A DNA stretch of 64,000 nucleotides from Lachnospiraceae bacterium. Lineage in GTDB: Bacteria > Bacillota > Clostridia > Lachnospirales > Lachnospiraceae. Position 1 is the stretch's first letter. Each line of letters opens with the position of its first letter. The translations under genes were made by a program, and so were the position numbers. The stretch covers positions 1-64,000 of the forward strand of contig JAILOV010000038.1 in NCBI GenBank assembly GCA_024690605.1. Reading direction: 5' to 3'. Under the pieces are notes generated by a model that saw only the letters and a program-made list of their open reading frames with translations, was not told the DNA's origin and did not search any database. Positions 31,483 to 40,743 of the stretch are shown in pieces.

Positions 31483-34400
31483 ATGGCTTTCGTACATCTG
31501 CACACGCACACGCAGTACAGTCTTCTGGACGGCTCCAACAAGATCGATGATTATGTGGCGAGGGTGAAGGCTTTCGGGATGAATGCCGCGGCGATCACCG
31601 ATCACGGAGTCATGTACGGCGTGATCGAATTTTATAAGGCCTGTCAGGCGGCGGGGATCAAACCGATCCTCGGCTGCGAGGTCTATGTCGCGCCGGGCTC
31701 CCGGCTGGACCGCGAAACGGGGGAGAACACCGGCCGCTATTATCATCTGATCCTGTTGGCCGAGAACGATAAGGGCTATGAGAATCTCACGCAGCTCGTG
31801 AGCCGCGGCTTCACGGAAGGCTACTACTACAAGCCCCGGGTGGACAGGGAACTGCTCGCCGAATACCATGAGGGACTGATCTGCCTCTCCGCCTGTCTGG
31901 CGGGCGAGGTGGCGGTCAGACTTACGCAGGGGGACTATGAAGGGGCCAGGAAAGCCGCCCGCTGGTATGCGGAGACCTTCGGAGAGGAACACTACTATCT
32001 GGAGCTGCAGGATCACGGGATCCCGGAGCAGAAGCGCGTCAATTCCGGCCTTCTGCGCCTGCATGAGGAGCTCGGCCTGCCGTTAGTCGCGACGAATGAC
32101 TGTCACTACACGATGCCCGGGGACTGGGAGGCGCATGACGCGCTGCTCTGCATCCAGACAGCAAAAAAGCTTTCGGACACGGACAGACTGCGCTATGCGG
32201 AGGGACAGTTCTATGTCCGCAGCGAGGAGGAGATGCGCGCGCTCTTCCCCTATGCGCAGGAGGCGATCGACAACACGCAGAGGATCGCCGACCGCTGTGA
32301 GGTGACGATCGAATTCGGCAAGCGCAGGATCCCCCGGTATGATGTGCCGGACGGCATGGATTCCTGGGACTACCTGAACCGGCTGTGCGAGGAGGGACTG
32401 CGCAGGTGCTATCCCGATGAGGATACGGACCGGGAGGATCACCCGCTGCGGGAGAGGCTTCGCTATGAGCTCTCGGTCATTCGCGGGATGGGATTTGTCG
32501 ACTATTTCCTGATCGTCTGGGACTACATCAACTACGCGAAACAACACGGGATCGCCGTGGGACCGGGGCGCGGGAGCGCGGCGGGGAGTCTCGTTTCCTA
32601 TTGTCTCTCGATCACGAACATCGATCCTGTGGCGAACGCGCTGCTGTTTGAGCGGTTTCTCAACCCCGAGCGCGTCTCGATGCCGGATATCGACGTGGAT
32701 TTTGAGCCGGCGGGCAGGCAGGCGGTCATCGACTATGTGACGGCCAAGTACGGCAGGGACCGCGTGATGCAGATCATCACCTTCGGTACCCTGGCGGCCC
32801 GGGGTGTGATCCGCGACGTCGCAAGGGTGATGGATCTTCCCTACGCGCAGGGAGACCAGATCGCCAAGATGATCCCCAATGAACTGGGGATCACGCTGGA
32901 GCGCGCGATGGAGATCAATCCGGATCTTAAGGCTGCCGCGGACAGCGATCCCACGATTGAAAAGCTGCTTTCCTATTGCAGGCGGCTGGAGGGACTGCCG
33001 CGTCATGCTTCGGTGCACGCCGCCGGCGTCGTGATCTGCTCCGCGCCGGCGATGGAGCTGGTGCCGCTTGCGCGCGCGCAGGACGGATCGGTCACGACGC
33101 AGTTCCCGGGCCCCACGATCGAGGAACTGGGCCTTCTGAAGATGGACTTCCTGGGCCTGCGCAACCTCACGGTCATCAAGGACACCGTACGCAGCGCCAA
33201 CGAAATGAACGGAAAAAAGCCGGGGGACGAGGGCTTCATCGATATCGACCGGATCGACTGGAACGATCCGCAGGCCATGGACCTGATCGGCTCGGGACGC
33301 ACGGACGGCGTGTTCCAGTTGGAATCCGGCGGCATGCAGGCTTTCATGAAGGAATTAAAGCCCCGCTGCTTTGAGGACATCGTCGCCGGCATCTCGCTTT
33401 ACCGGCCGGGCCCGATGGATTTCATCCCGAAGTATATCGCCGGCAAGAATGACCGGAGCGCGATCACCTATGAGACACCGGCGCTCACGCCGATCCTGGA
33501 GCCCACCTATGGCTGCATCGTCTACCAGGAGCAGGTCATGCAGATCGTGCAGCGGCTGGCGGGCTATTCTCTCGGGCGCGCGGATCTGCTGCGCCGTGCG
33601 ATGAGCAAGAAGAAGCAGGCGGTCATGGAAGCCGAGCGCCGCAATTTCATCGACGGGATCCCGGAGGAAAACCTCCCCGGGTGTGTGGGCAACGGCATCC
33701 CGGCCGATGTGGCCGGACGGATCTATGATTCCATGCTCGACTTTGCCAAGTACGCCTTCAACAAATCGCACGCCGCCTGCTATGCGGTCGTGGCCATCCA
33801 GACGGCCTGGCTGAAGGCCCGCTATCCCGTGGAGTTCATGGCCGCGCTGATGACGAGCGTGATCGACGCCACGGGCAAGCTTTCCGGCTACATGGCGGCC
33901 TGCCGGCTCATGGACATCAGCATCCTGCCGCCGGATATCAATGAGGGGGGCGCCGCTTTCCTGGCCACCAGGGACGCTGAGGGCAACAAGGTGATCCGCT
34001 ACGCGCTGACCGCCGTGCGCGGCGTCGGCTACAATCTGATCGCCGCCATCGAGGAGGAACGCGCGGAACGCGGACCGTTCCGTTCGCTGGACGATTTCTG
34101 CCGCCGGATGGCAGGCAGCGATCTGAACCGCCGGTCGATGGAGAGCCTGATCAAGGCCGGCGCCTTCGATTCTCTGGGCGGCACCAGAAAGCAGTATCTG
34201 CAGGAATACATTCCCAGTATGGAACAGGCGCAGCAGGAGGCCAAGGACAACATCACGGGCCAGATCTCTCTGTTCGATATGTTCGGCGCGGCCGTGGCGG
34301 AACCCAACGCCGATGTGCGCAGGCCGGTCGGCGAATTTGAGAAGGGGCAGCTTTTGGCCTATGAAAAAGAGGTGCTGGGCGTCTATGTCACCGGCCACCC

Positions 34401-34992
34401 GCTGGAGAGCGACATCGCATTTCTGAAGAAGCATGTCGGCAATGACGCCGCCGATTTTGCGCCGGATGAGGAGACGGGGGAACCCGTCGTTCCGGACAAC
34501 GCGAGGGTGACGATCGGCGGGCTGATCACCGAAAAGCGCATCCGCTACACGAAGAACAATCAGGCGATGGCCATCCTGCAGCTGGAGGATCTGACCGGCA
34601 GTGTCGAGGTTGTCGTCTTCCCGAAGTGCTATGACAAGTGCTCCGAAAAACTCATCGAGGACGGCAGGATCCTGGTGAAGGGGCGTGCGAACTGGGAGGC
34701 GGATAACGGCGCCAAGATGATCGCCGAGGAGATCCGTCTTTTCTCCGAGGTGCCGCGGACGGTCTGGGTGCAGTTCGCGGACCGCGACGCCTATGCGGGC
34801 GGAGAGGAAACACTTCTTTCGATCCTTGCGCAGGCGCGGGAGGAGGCCCCCGGGAACAGCTCCTGCACGGTCTATCTGCGCGGCGAAAAACAGAAAAAAT
34901 CGCTTACCGCACCTGTCGGGTTTGCGGTAAGCGATGCGCTTCTCACTCGTCTGCGGTCCGCATTCGGAGCGGACAACATCAAAGTGGTCTGA
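31483..34992 (+). CDS. dnaE: DNA polymerase III alpha subunit DnaE
   Basis: DnaE is a replicative polymerase subunit that, in organisms with PolC, usually extends primers on the lagging strand. The 1,169-residue length fits. The N-terminal PHP domain starts FVHLHTHTQYSLLDG. The palm has the GPGRGSAAGSLVSYCL motif and catalytic Asp residues in MPDIDVDFE. FNKSHAACYAVVAIQTAWLK marks the fingers, and an OB fold (GGLITEKRIRYTKNNQAMAI) lies near the C-terminus. It ends exactly where malQ, on the opposite strand, ends (TGATCA shared), and its 3' end contains the malQ terminator. GGAGAG lies before the ATG. Confidence 0.96.
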   Translation: MAFVHLHTHTQYSLLDGSNKIDDYVARVKAFGMNAAAITDHGVMYGVIEFYKACQAAGIKPILGCEVYVAPGSRLDRETGENTGRYYHLILLAENDKGYENLTQLVSRGFTEGYYYKPRVDRELLAEYHEGLICLSACLAGEVAVRLTQGDYEGARKAARWYAETFGEEHYYLELQDHGIPEQKRVNSGLLRLHEELGLPLVATNDCHYTMPGDWEAHDALLCIQTAKKLSDTDRLRYAEGQFYVRSEEEMRALFPYAQEAIDNTQRIADRCEVTIEFGKRRIPRYDVPDGMDSWDYLNRLCEEGLRRCYPDEDTDREDHPLRERLRYELSVIRGMGFVDYFLIVWDYINYAKQHGIAVGPGRGSAAGSLVSYCLSITNIDPVANALLFERFLNPERVSMPDIDVDFEPAGRQAVIDYVTAKYGRDRVMQIITFGTLAARGVIRDVARVMDLPYAQGDQIAKMIPNELGITLERAMEINPDLKAAADSDPTIEKLLSYCRRLEGLPRHASVHAAGVVICSAPAMELVPLARAQDGSVTTQFPGPTIEELGLLKMDFLGLRNLTVIKDTVRSANEMNGKKPGDEGFIDIDRIDWNDPQAMDLIGSGRTDGVFQLESGGMQAFMKELKPRCFEDIVAGISLYRPGPMDFIPKYIAGKNDRSAITYETPALTPILEPTYGCIVYQEQVMQIVQRLAGYSLGRADLLRRAMSKKKQAVMEAERRNFIDGIPEENLPGCVGNGIPADVAGRIYDSMLDFAKYAFNKSHAACYAVVAIQTAWLKARYPVEFMAALMTSVIDATGKLSGYMAACRLMDISILPPDINEGGAAFLATRDAEGNKVIRYALTAVRGVGYNLIAAIEEERAERGPFRSLDDFCRRMAGSDLNRRSMESLIKAGAFDSLGGTRKQYLQEYIPSMEQAQQEAKDNITGQISLFDMFGAAVAEPNADVRRPVGEFEKGQLLAYEKEVLGVYVTGHPLESDIAFLKKHVGNDAADFAPDEETGEPVVPDNARVTIGGLITEKRIRYTKNNQAMAILQLEDLTGSVEVVVFPKCYDKCSEKLIEDGRILVKGRANWEADNGAKMIAEEIRLFSEVPRTVWVQFADRDAYAGGEETLLSILAQAREEAPGNSSCTVYLRGEKQKKSLTAPVGFAVSDALLTRLRSAFGADNIKVV
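34886..34934 (-). terminator. Intrinsic terminator of malQ inside dnaE
   Basis: On the minus strand TCGCTTACCGCA (34934-34923) pairs perfectly with TGCGGTAAGCGA (34911-34900) around an 11-nt loop, followed by TTTTTTCTGTTTTT. This is a textbook intrinsic terminator for leftward transcription, 58 nt past the malQ stop. It lies inside the coding sequence of dnaE, where it codes for KKSLTAPVGFAVSDA. Confidence 0.85.
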
Positions 34993-36519
34993 TCATTTCT
35001 TTGCCGTCTTTTTCGGCTCCTCCTTCGGCAGTCTGTCATAGGTGTCGGCGAGACCGCGGATGCTCCGTGCGAGATCGTCGGAGAGGAAATTGGGCTTCAG
35101 CCGCCACTGCCAGTTGTCAGCCGCCTGACCGGGCGTGTTGATGCGGGCCTCGCGTCCCTTGACGAGATAATCCGTCAGCGGGATGATGCAGAGATCGGCG
35201 ACCGAGCGGTAAGCTTCCCGGATGAAATCCCAGACGAACCGGCCATAGTCCGTGTCGACGGAATTGACATAGCGTCGCACGAAATCGCGCTCGCCGTCAT
35301 TGATCTCTTCGATCCACGCACGGCTGGGGGTGTTATCATGGGTGCCGGTGTAGACCACGCAGTTTTTGATATGCTTGTGCGTGGTGTAGGCGCTGTCCCA
35401 GCTGGTGAAAGCGAACTGCAGGACCTTCATGCCCGGCAGGCCGCTGTCCTCGAGAAGCTTCACCTTTTCCGGCGTGACATTGCCGAGATCCTCGGCGATC
35501 ATGGCGACATCGCCGAGCTGCCTGCGGATCGAGGAGAAGAAATCCATGCCCGGTCCCTTGTGCATCTTGCCGTGCAGGGCGTCTTTGTCACCGTAGGGGA
35601 TCGCATAGTACTCCGCGAAGCCATGGAAGTGATCGATGCGGATGACATCATAGAATTCGTAATTGCGTTCGATCCGGCGGATCCACCAGGCAAAATCCCG
35701 CTTCTTCTCGGCGGCCCAGTCATAGATCGGGTTGCCCCAAAGCTGGCCTGTCGCGGAGAAGGCATCGGGCGGACAGCCGGCGACCACGGAGGGCGTGAGA
35801 TCCTTTTCGGTGAGGAACGCTTCGGGATGTGCCCAGACATCCGCGGAATCCAGCGCCGTATAGAACGGCAGGTCACCGATGATCCGCACACCTTTCTCTG
35901 TCGCGTAGGCATGCAGCTTGTGCCACTGTTCGTCAAATTTGAACTGCCGGAATTCGTAGGCGGAGATCTCTTTGGCCAGACGTTTCTTCGCGGCCGCGAG
36001 TGCCTTTTCGTCGCGCTTTTTCAGCGGTGCGTCCCATTCCAGCCAGGGCTTGCCGCCATTCTCGGCCTTGATCGCCATGAACAGGGCGTAGTCCTCGAGC
36101 CAGAAGCTCTCTTTTTTGCAGTAGTCTTTGTAGGCCTTGTCTTTGTCCAGTCCCTTTTCCAGGAAACGCTCGTGCGCTCTGGTGAGCAGGTCGAAGCGGT
36201 GCTCGTAGAGCTTGCCGTAGTCGACGCGCTCGACATCGCTGCCGAAATCGACGGGATCCACCTCTTCCCTGAACAGCAGTCCTTCCTCGATCAGAGTCTC
36301 CGGACAGATAAAATAGGAATTGCCCGCGAAGGCGGAGAAAGGCTGGTAAGGGGAGTCGCCGAACCCCGTGGGGCCGACCGGCAGGATCTGCCAGTAGCGC
36401 TGGCCGGCCTTCACGAGAAAATCGACAAATTCATAGGCTTCTTTGGAAAAGCAGCCGATGCCGTACCGGGACGGCAGGGAAAAGACGGGGAGAAGAATGC
36501 CTGCTTCCCGCTTCATCAT
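34993..36519 (-). CDS. malQ: 4-alpha-glucanotransferase (amylomaltase)
   Basis: MalQ transfers alpha-1,4-glucan chains between maltodextrins. The 508-residue protein is a GH77 enzyme: N-terminal AGILLPVFSLPSRYGIGCFS, YWQILPVGPTGFGDSPYQPFSAFAGN, IIGDLPFYTALDSADVWAHP, nucleophile Asp in VIRIDHFHGFAEYY, acid/base Glu in MIAEDLGNVTP and VVYTGTHDNTPSRAW. A short Lys-rich tail (LPKEEPKKTAKK) follows. It is the last gene of the sugar ABC operon and overlaps the upstream lipoprotein gene by 4 bp (ATGA), indicating coupled translation. Confidence 0.96.
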   Translation of the reverse strand: MMKREAGILLPVFSLPSRYGIGCFSKEAYEFVDFLVKAGQRYWQILPVGPTGFGDSPYQPFSAFAGNSYFICPETLIEEGLLFREEVDPVDFGSDVERVDYGKLYEHRFDLLTRAHERFLEKGLDKDKAYKDYCKKESFWLEDYALFMAIKAENGGKPWLEWDAPLKKRDEKALAAAKKRLAKEISAYEFRQFKFDEQWHKLHAYATEKGVRIIGDLPFYTALDSADVWAHPEAFLTEKDLTPSVVAGCPPDAFSATGQLWGNPIYDWAAEKKRDFAWWIRRIERNYEFYDVIRIDHFHGFAEYYAIPYGDKDALHGKMHKGPGMDFFSSIRRQLGDVAMIAEDLGNVTPEKVKLLEDSGLPGMKVLQFAFTSWDSAYTTHKHIKNCVVYTGTHDNTPSRAWIEEINDGERDFVRRYVNSVDTDYGRFVWDFIREAYRSVADLCIIPLTDYLVKGREARINTPGQAADNWQWRLKPNFLSDDLARSIRGLADTYDRLPKEEPKKTAKK

Positions 36520-37268
36520 TTTACGGTGACCTTGGTGATGTGCGGGTTGGCACCCTCATACCAGTACAGGAAGCCCTCGCAGTCGATCTTGTCGCCGACC
36601 TTGAGATTCTCGACGGCCTTGTAGACATCGGTGTTCTGGTCGCAGAGATAGGATTCCACCGTGAAGCTGTAGGTCTTGCCGTCCACGGAAGCGTCGAAGT
36701 AGAGGTCGTCGCCCTGCGTGCCGGAATTGTCCCAGTTATAGAAGAACGCCTGTCCGTTGCCCTTGTCCTCGATCGTGAGGCCGCTGAAGGACACGAATTC
36801 GTTCTGATGATCGAGCAGCTTGTCGGTACCGAGGAGAGAGGTCGCATCAAGGGCGGGTGCGATGTAGTTGCCGTCCTCGATCGTGATCTTGCCCTCGGCG
36901 ATCTCGATCTCGCCGTTCCACTCGGCCTTGAAGCCGGTCACGCGGATCTTGGTGCCGGGGGTGAGCTTTGCGTAGTCATCCTCGGAGCAGGCCGCGTCAT
37001 AGATGAAATAGGCGCCGTCCTGATCCTGGGTGTAAAGGGTTGCCTTGTCCTCCCACCAGGACTGCTTTGCCTGGACATAGGTCTCGACGGTGACTTCGTC
37101 GTCAACATCGGCGGCAAGATACTCCGCGTGGGTCATGACGCCTTCGCCCTTGACATCCTCAAAGGAAGCGGGTGCATTGGCGCTGCCGCCGGCAGGTGCT
37201 GTTTTTCCGCAGGCCGCAAGACAGACGGTGAGTGCGGCGATCGTCATGGCTGCTGTCAGTTTTTTCAT
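36516..37268 (-). CDS. OB-fold-like lipoprotein
   Basis: The 250-residue protein begins with a lipoprotein signal (LTVCLAACGK, lipid Cys). The mature part holds two similar beta-barrel-like segments: DDEVTVETYVQAKQSWWEDKATLYTQ with GTKIRVTGFKAEWNGEIEI, and later GDKIDCEGFLYWYEGANPH. This 'TVxGxV ... xxG' pattern is typical of OB-fold lipoproteins. No known partner or ligand was identified. It sits between the sugar-binding protein gene and malQ, overlaps malQ by 4 bp, and has its own promoter (37327-37354). The ATG at 37268 was chosen because GGGAGGA is 4 nt upstream. Confidence 0.75.
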   Translation of the reverse strand: MKKLTAAMTIAALTVCLAACGKTAPAGGSANAPASFEDVKGEGVMTHAEYLAADVDDEVTVETYVQAKQSWWEDKATLYTQDQDGAYFIYDAACSEDDYAKLTPGTKIRVTGFKAEWNGEIEIAEGKITIEDGNYIAPALDATSLLGTDKLLDHQNEFVSFSGLTIEDKGNGQAFFYNWDNSGTQGDDLYFDASVDGKTYSFTVESYLCDQNTDVYKAVENLKVGDKIDCEGFLYWYEGANPHITKVTVK

Positions 37269-37326
37269 TTCATCCTCCCATTTTGAACATCGTACGGCGC
37301 AATAAGCCGTTGCGCATAACAACAGA

Positions 37327-37354
37327 ATTATACTTTATATATGAAATTCGTCAA
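37327..37354 (-). promoter_or_regulatory. Internal promoter for the lipoprotein-malQ genes
   Basis: On the minus strand TTGACG, a 16-bp spacer and a perfect TATAAT lie about 60 nt before the lipoprotein start. It could drive malQ independently of the ABC operon. Confidence 0.7.
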
Positions 37355-37371
37355 GTCATCGGGAAAAGGCC

Positions 37372-38976
37372 TTATTTCCCCGCCTGCAGGCGCATGATCA
37401 CGAGACGGACAAGGATGCCTGCCCAGATGGCGGCGAGCACGAGGAGCAGCCCTCTGCTGAGGCCGGGAAGCGGGATATCGGAGAGATCACTCCCGTCGGC
37501 ACCCGCGTGCAGCGTGTCATCCAGCCGGTACAGAGACCGGGTGTCCTGCCACAGCTTTGCGTAGTAGGCGTCGTCGACGGTCTGCCGCCGTCTGACACTC
37601 TTGACGGTGCTTTCGATGAGGTTGCCCGCCGCGTCCCGGAGAGAGGACGAGCCGTTGAAGACCGGTGTGACAAAGGTGTCGGAGGTGTGCGCCAGCACAA
37701 GCTCCGTCGCCGCGAGCTTGACGGCATAGTGTACTTTGTTGTCCTCGCCGGCGCGGGACAGATAATCCCGATAGGCGCTGTTTTCGCGCGCCGATGAGGT
37801 GACGGGCACATAGCCCTCCGTTTCGGCATAGGCGATCTGCACATCGTCGGAGAGCAGGTACTGGGCGAAGAGCCAGGAGGCGACCACCTCCTCGGGATCG
37901 GCCTTGTTGAAGACGCAGATCGAGGGGCCCTGTGAGATCATCCGCGGATGCGCCGGATCGAGCTGCGGCACCGGGTAAACGGCGGTCTCAAAATCCACCA
38001 GATTGTCCGGACTGATGTCGACGAGCGGCGCGTCCGATCCCATCCAGGTAGCGCCCGCCGTGGAATCGACGGCGAAGATGCACTGACCGGCGTTCAGGAA
38101 ATTGGCCGGATAGCCGGAGATCTTAAAGGTGGAAAAGGCGCCGTTGCCGACATGCGTGGCGATCTCCTGAAGAAACACCTTTGTATCGTCGTTGAACAGC
38201 AGGATGTCGCCGGCGTCCGTGGAGTAGGGCGCGTCTGCCTGCTTCAGATACTGGATCATCATGTTGTCCGTAGATTTGTAGATGAAGGGGATCAGCACCC
38301 GCTGGCCGTTCGCCGCGTAGACCCCGTCGCTTCCCAGTGTCTGCGCCGCTTTATCGGACACCTCCCAGACGAAGTCCCAGGTGAGCACGTCGGGAAGCGT
38401 GAAGCCGAGCTTTTCCACCATGGTCCGGTTCACATAGCAGGCTTCGGAGGAACGCATGTAGGGGAGCGCATAGAGCTCGCCGCCGATCATGCACTCGCCC
38501 AGGTACTCCGGAATGATCTCTTCCTTTGTCGGCGCATCAAACTTCACCTCGCTGCCACCCAGTCCCCAGACAGGATCGTCGGCCAGCTCCCCGAGCGGGG
38601 CGACCGTTCCCGCGCCTGTCAGATAGGTCGCGATGTGGTCCGGATAGGTGATGCAGACATTGGGTGTGGTGTTCGTCTGGATGTTCGTGATGACATCGTT
38701 GTAGATCTTTCCGTAGTCCGTATACAGACGCAGGTTCACATGGATGTTCGGATAGTATGCTTCGAAGTCCCGGATCGCCTGATGATAGATGTCCGTCTGC
38801 GTTTTGTTCGTGTCGTTCTTTGCCCAGAAGGTGATCTCATAATTTCGGTCCGGCCGGATCCCTTCCGGCATGGTGAAGCTGTCGCTCATCCGGCTCCCGT
38901 GGCAGGAGGCGAGCAGGGGAAGGAGGAGGAGACACGCCAGCGCGGCAGCGCCTCTTCGAAGGTGAAGACGTTTCAT
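37372..38976 (-). CDS. Sugar ABC transporter substrate-binding lipoprotein
   Basis: The 534-residue protein has a lipobox (LLPLLASCHG) and an extracytoplasmic sugar-binding fold: YEITFWAKNDTNKTQTDIYHQAIRDFEAYYPNIHVN, later ISQGPSICVFNKADPEEVVASWLFAQYLLSDDVQIAYAETEGYVP. It matches the UgpB/MalE-like cluster of solute-binding proteins. Unusually, a transmembrane helix is present near the C-terminus (GLSRGLLLVLAAIWAGILVR) followed by RLQAGK, so it may be anchored at both ends. It is the fourth gene of the operon and overlaps the permease gene by 4 bp. Ligand: probably an alpha-glucan or related oligosaccharide, from the malQ neighbour. Confidence 0.9.
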   Translation of the reverse strand: MKRLHLRRGAAALACLLLLPLLASCHGSRMSDSFTMPEGIRPDRNYEITFWAKNDTNKTQTDIYHQAIRDFEAYYPNIHVNLRLYTDYGKIYNDVITNIQTNTTPNVCITYPDHIATYLTGAGTVAPLGELADDPVWGLGGSEVKFDAPTKEEIIPEYLGECMIGGELYALPYMRSSEACYVNRTMVEKLGFTLPDVLTWDFVWEVSDKAAQTLGSDGVYAANGQRVLIPFIYKSTDNMMIQYLKQADAPYSTDAGDILLFNDDTKVFLQEIATHVGNGAFSTFKISGYPANFLNAGQCIFAVDSTAGATWMGSDAPLVDISPDNLVDFETAVYPVPQLDPAHPRMISQGPSICVFNKADPEEVVASWLFAQYLLSDDVQIAYAETEGYVPVTSSARENSAYRDYLSRAGEDNKVHYAVKLAATELVLAHTSDTFVTPVFNGSSSLRDAAGNLIESTVKSVRRRQTVDDAYYAKLWQDTRSLYRLDDTLHAGADGSDLSDIPLPGLSRGLLLVLAAIWAGILVRLVIMRLQAGK

Positions 38977-39833
38977 CCCTTCAGCCCTCCTCTGGCGACA
39001 CCCGCCATGATCTTCTTCCGGAACACCAGGAACAGCACGATGAGCGGCAGGGAGATCACCACCACCGCGGCCATCATCGCGGGGATGTTCTCGCGGCCGA
39101 AGCCGTTCTCACGGATCTCCTGGATCCCGTTGGACACGAGGAAATAATCAGCGTCATCCGTGATGAGCCGCGGCCAGACATAGGAATTCCAGCACTCGAT
39201 CACCTTGAGGATCGTGACCGTCACGAGCGTCGGCCGGCAGATCGGACAGAGCACACGGAACAGATATTTCAGATCCGATGTGCCGTCCACCTTGGCGGCA
39301 TAGTAGAGGTTGTCGGGCACCTGCTCGAAGTTCTCCTTGAGCAGGTAGATATAGAAGACCGAGGTGACCGACGGCAGGATCAGACCGGGGAAGCTGTTGC
39401 GCAGCCCCCAGTCCGTGATCGTCACAAAATTGGTGATGACCACCAGCTCGTTGGGGATCATCATGAGCGATAAAAACAGCAGGAAGAGCAGATCCTTGCC
39501 GGGGAAGGAGAGGCGCGCAAAGGCAAAGGCCGCCAGCGTGATCACGGCGAGCATGACCGCCGTGGTGATCACGGTGAAGATGAGCGTGTTAAGGAAATAG
39601 CGCGCGAGAGGAACGGCGGTAAAGGCCTCCAGGTAGTTCTCCCAGGTCGGGGAGAGCGTGTAGAATTTCGGGATGTATTCGGCGTTGTAGGCGCCGTATC
39701 CCTTAAAGGAGGTCAGGATCATCCAGTAGAAGGGGAAGAGCACGAGGATCGCCCAGAAGACCAGGAGCGTCACCGTGAGCACCCGGAGGATCCGTTCACC
39801 GACCGTCTTTTTTCCTGCGGCTGTCTGTTCCAT
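38973..39833 (-). CDS. Sugar ABC transporter permease (UgpE/MalG type)
   Basis: The 286-residue protein has six helices and the ABC permease loop EQVPDNLYYAAKVDGTSDLKYLFRVLCPI (about 180-208), which contains the EAA-like motif that docks onto the ATPase. It is the second permease of the operon and overlaps the binding-protein gene by 4 bp. The N-terminus (RILRVLTVTLLVFWAILVLFPFYWMILTSFK) is typical of MalG-like permeases. Sugar uptake is likely, substrate as for the binding protein. Confidence 0.93.
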   Translation of the reverse strand: MEQTAAGKKTVGERILRVLTVTLLVFWAILVLFPFYWMILTSFKGYGAYNAEYIPKFYTLSPTWENYLEAFTAVPLARYFLNTLIFTVITTAVMLAVITLAAFAFARLSFPGKDLLFLLFLSLMMIPNELVVITNFVTITDWGLRNSFPGLILPSVTSVFYIYLLKENFEQVPDNLYYAAKVDGTSDLKYLFRVLCPICRPTLVTVTILKVIECWNSYVWPRLITDDADYFLVSNGIQEIRENGFGRENIPAMMAAVVVISLPLIVLFLVFRKKIMAGVARGGLKG

Positions 39834-39841
39834 GACGCCCC

Positions 39842-40735
39842 CTAGTGATAGTGCACGTGCCGTTTGCCGGCCAGCAGGTTGATGACGGTGATCGTGAGCA
39901 CGATGATGAAGAGCAGGATCGCGGCCGCGGAGGCATAGGACGGAAACCCGCCGCTGTCGCCGTAGAGCATGTCATAGACATAACCCACGATCGTGTTCAT
40001 GCCCGCGGCGTTTAAGTTGATGCCGAAGAGCGCGACGGCGTCGCTGTATGCCTTGAAGGCGCCGATGAATCCGGTGATCACGAGATAGAAGATAATCGGC
40101 GAGATCATCGGCAGGGTGATCCGGAAAAAGATGCGGGCCCGGGAGGTGCCGTCGATGCGGGCGGCGCGGTAAAGCTGCTCGTCGACGCCCGCGAGTGCGC
40201 TGGTGAGGATCAGGATCTTGAAGGGGAGCACGATCCAGATCGTGTAAAACGACAGGACGAACATCTTGGCTGCGTAGGGTCCCTCGATGAAATCGACGGG
40301 TCCGAGACCGGCGAACGACAGGAGCAGATTCATCAGTCCGTCGGAGTAGGGCGTCCTGCTGAACAGGATCATAAAGACCAGACCGACGGCCAGCGTGTTG
40401 GTCACATAGGGCAAAAAGAAGATCGTCTGGAACAGTTCCCTGAGCCGCGGGATCGAATGCAGCGCGACGGACAGAAGGAGTGCCAGTCCCGTGGAGAATG
40501 GAACGGTGATGAACACGAGCAGCAGCGTGTTCTTCAGCGCCTGCAGAAAATAGGGGTCACGCAGGACATAGCGGTAATTGTAAAGGCCGATGCCGCGGTA
40601 GGTCTGCGACGCGAAGTTATAGCCTTCCTCAAAGGAGTAGACAAACACGTCAAAAAGTGGATAGACCAGGAACACGCCGAGGAACACCACGGCGGGCAGC
40701 AGATAGAGAAAGGCTTTCGGATTCCGGTTCTCCAT
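39842..40735 (-). CDS. Sugar ABC transporter permease (UgpA/MalF type)
   Basis: The 297-residue protein has six helices with the EAA-like loop GVDEQLYRAARIDGTSRARIFFRITLP. Its N-terminal AFLYLLPAVVFLGVFLVYPLFDVFVYSF is typical of UgpA/MalF-type partners. It lies 8 bp before the second permease. The ATG at 40735 has GGTGAGG 6 nt upstream and was preferred to a GTG at 40747 that overlaps the ATPase stop. Confidence 0.93.
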   Translation of the reverse strand: MENRNPKAFLYLLPAVVFLGVFLVYPLFDVFVYSFEEGYNFASQTYRGIGLYNYRYVLRDPYFLQALKNTLLLVFITVPFSTGLALLLSVALHSIPRLRELFQTIFFLPYVTNTLAVGLVFMILFSRTPYSDGLMNLLLSFAGLGPVDFIEGPYAAKMFVLSFYTIWIVLPFKILILTSALAGVDEQLYRAARIDGTSRARIFFRITLPMISPIIFYLVITGFIGAFKAYSDAVALFGINLNAAGMNTIVGYVYDMLYGDSGGFPSYASAAAILLFIIVLTITVINLLAGKRHVHYH

Positions 40736-40743
40736 GCTTTGCC

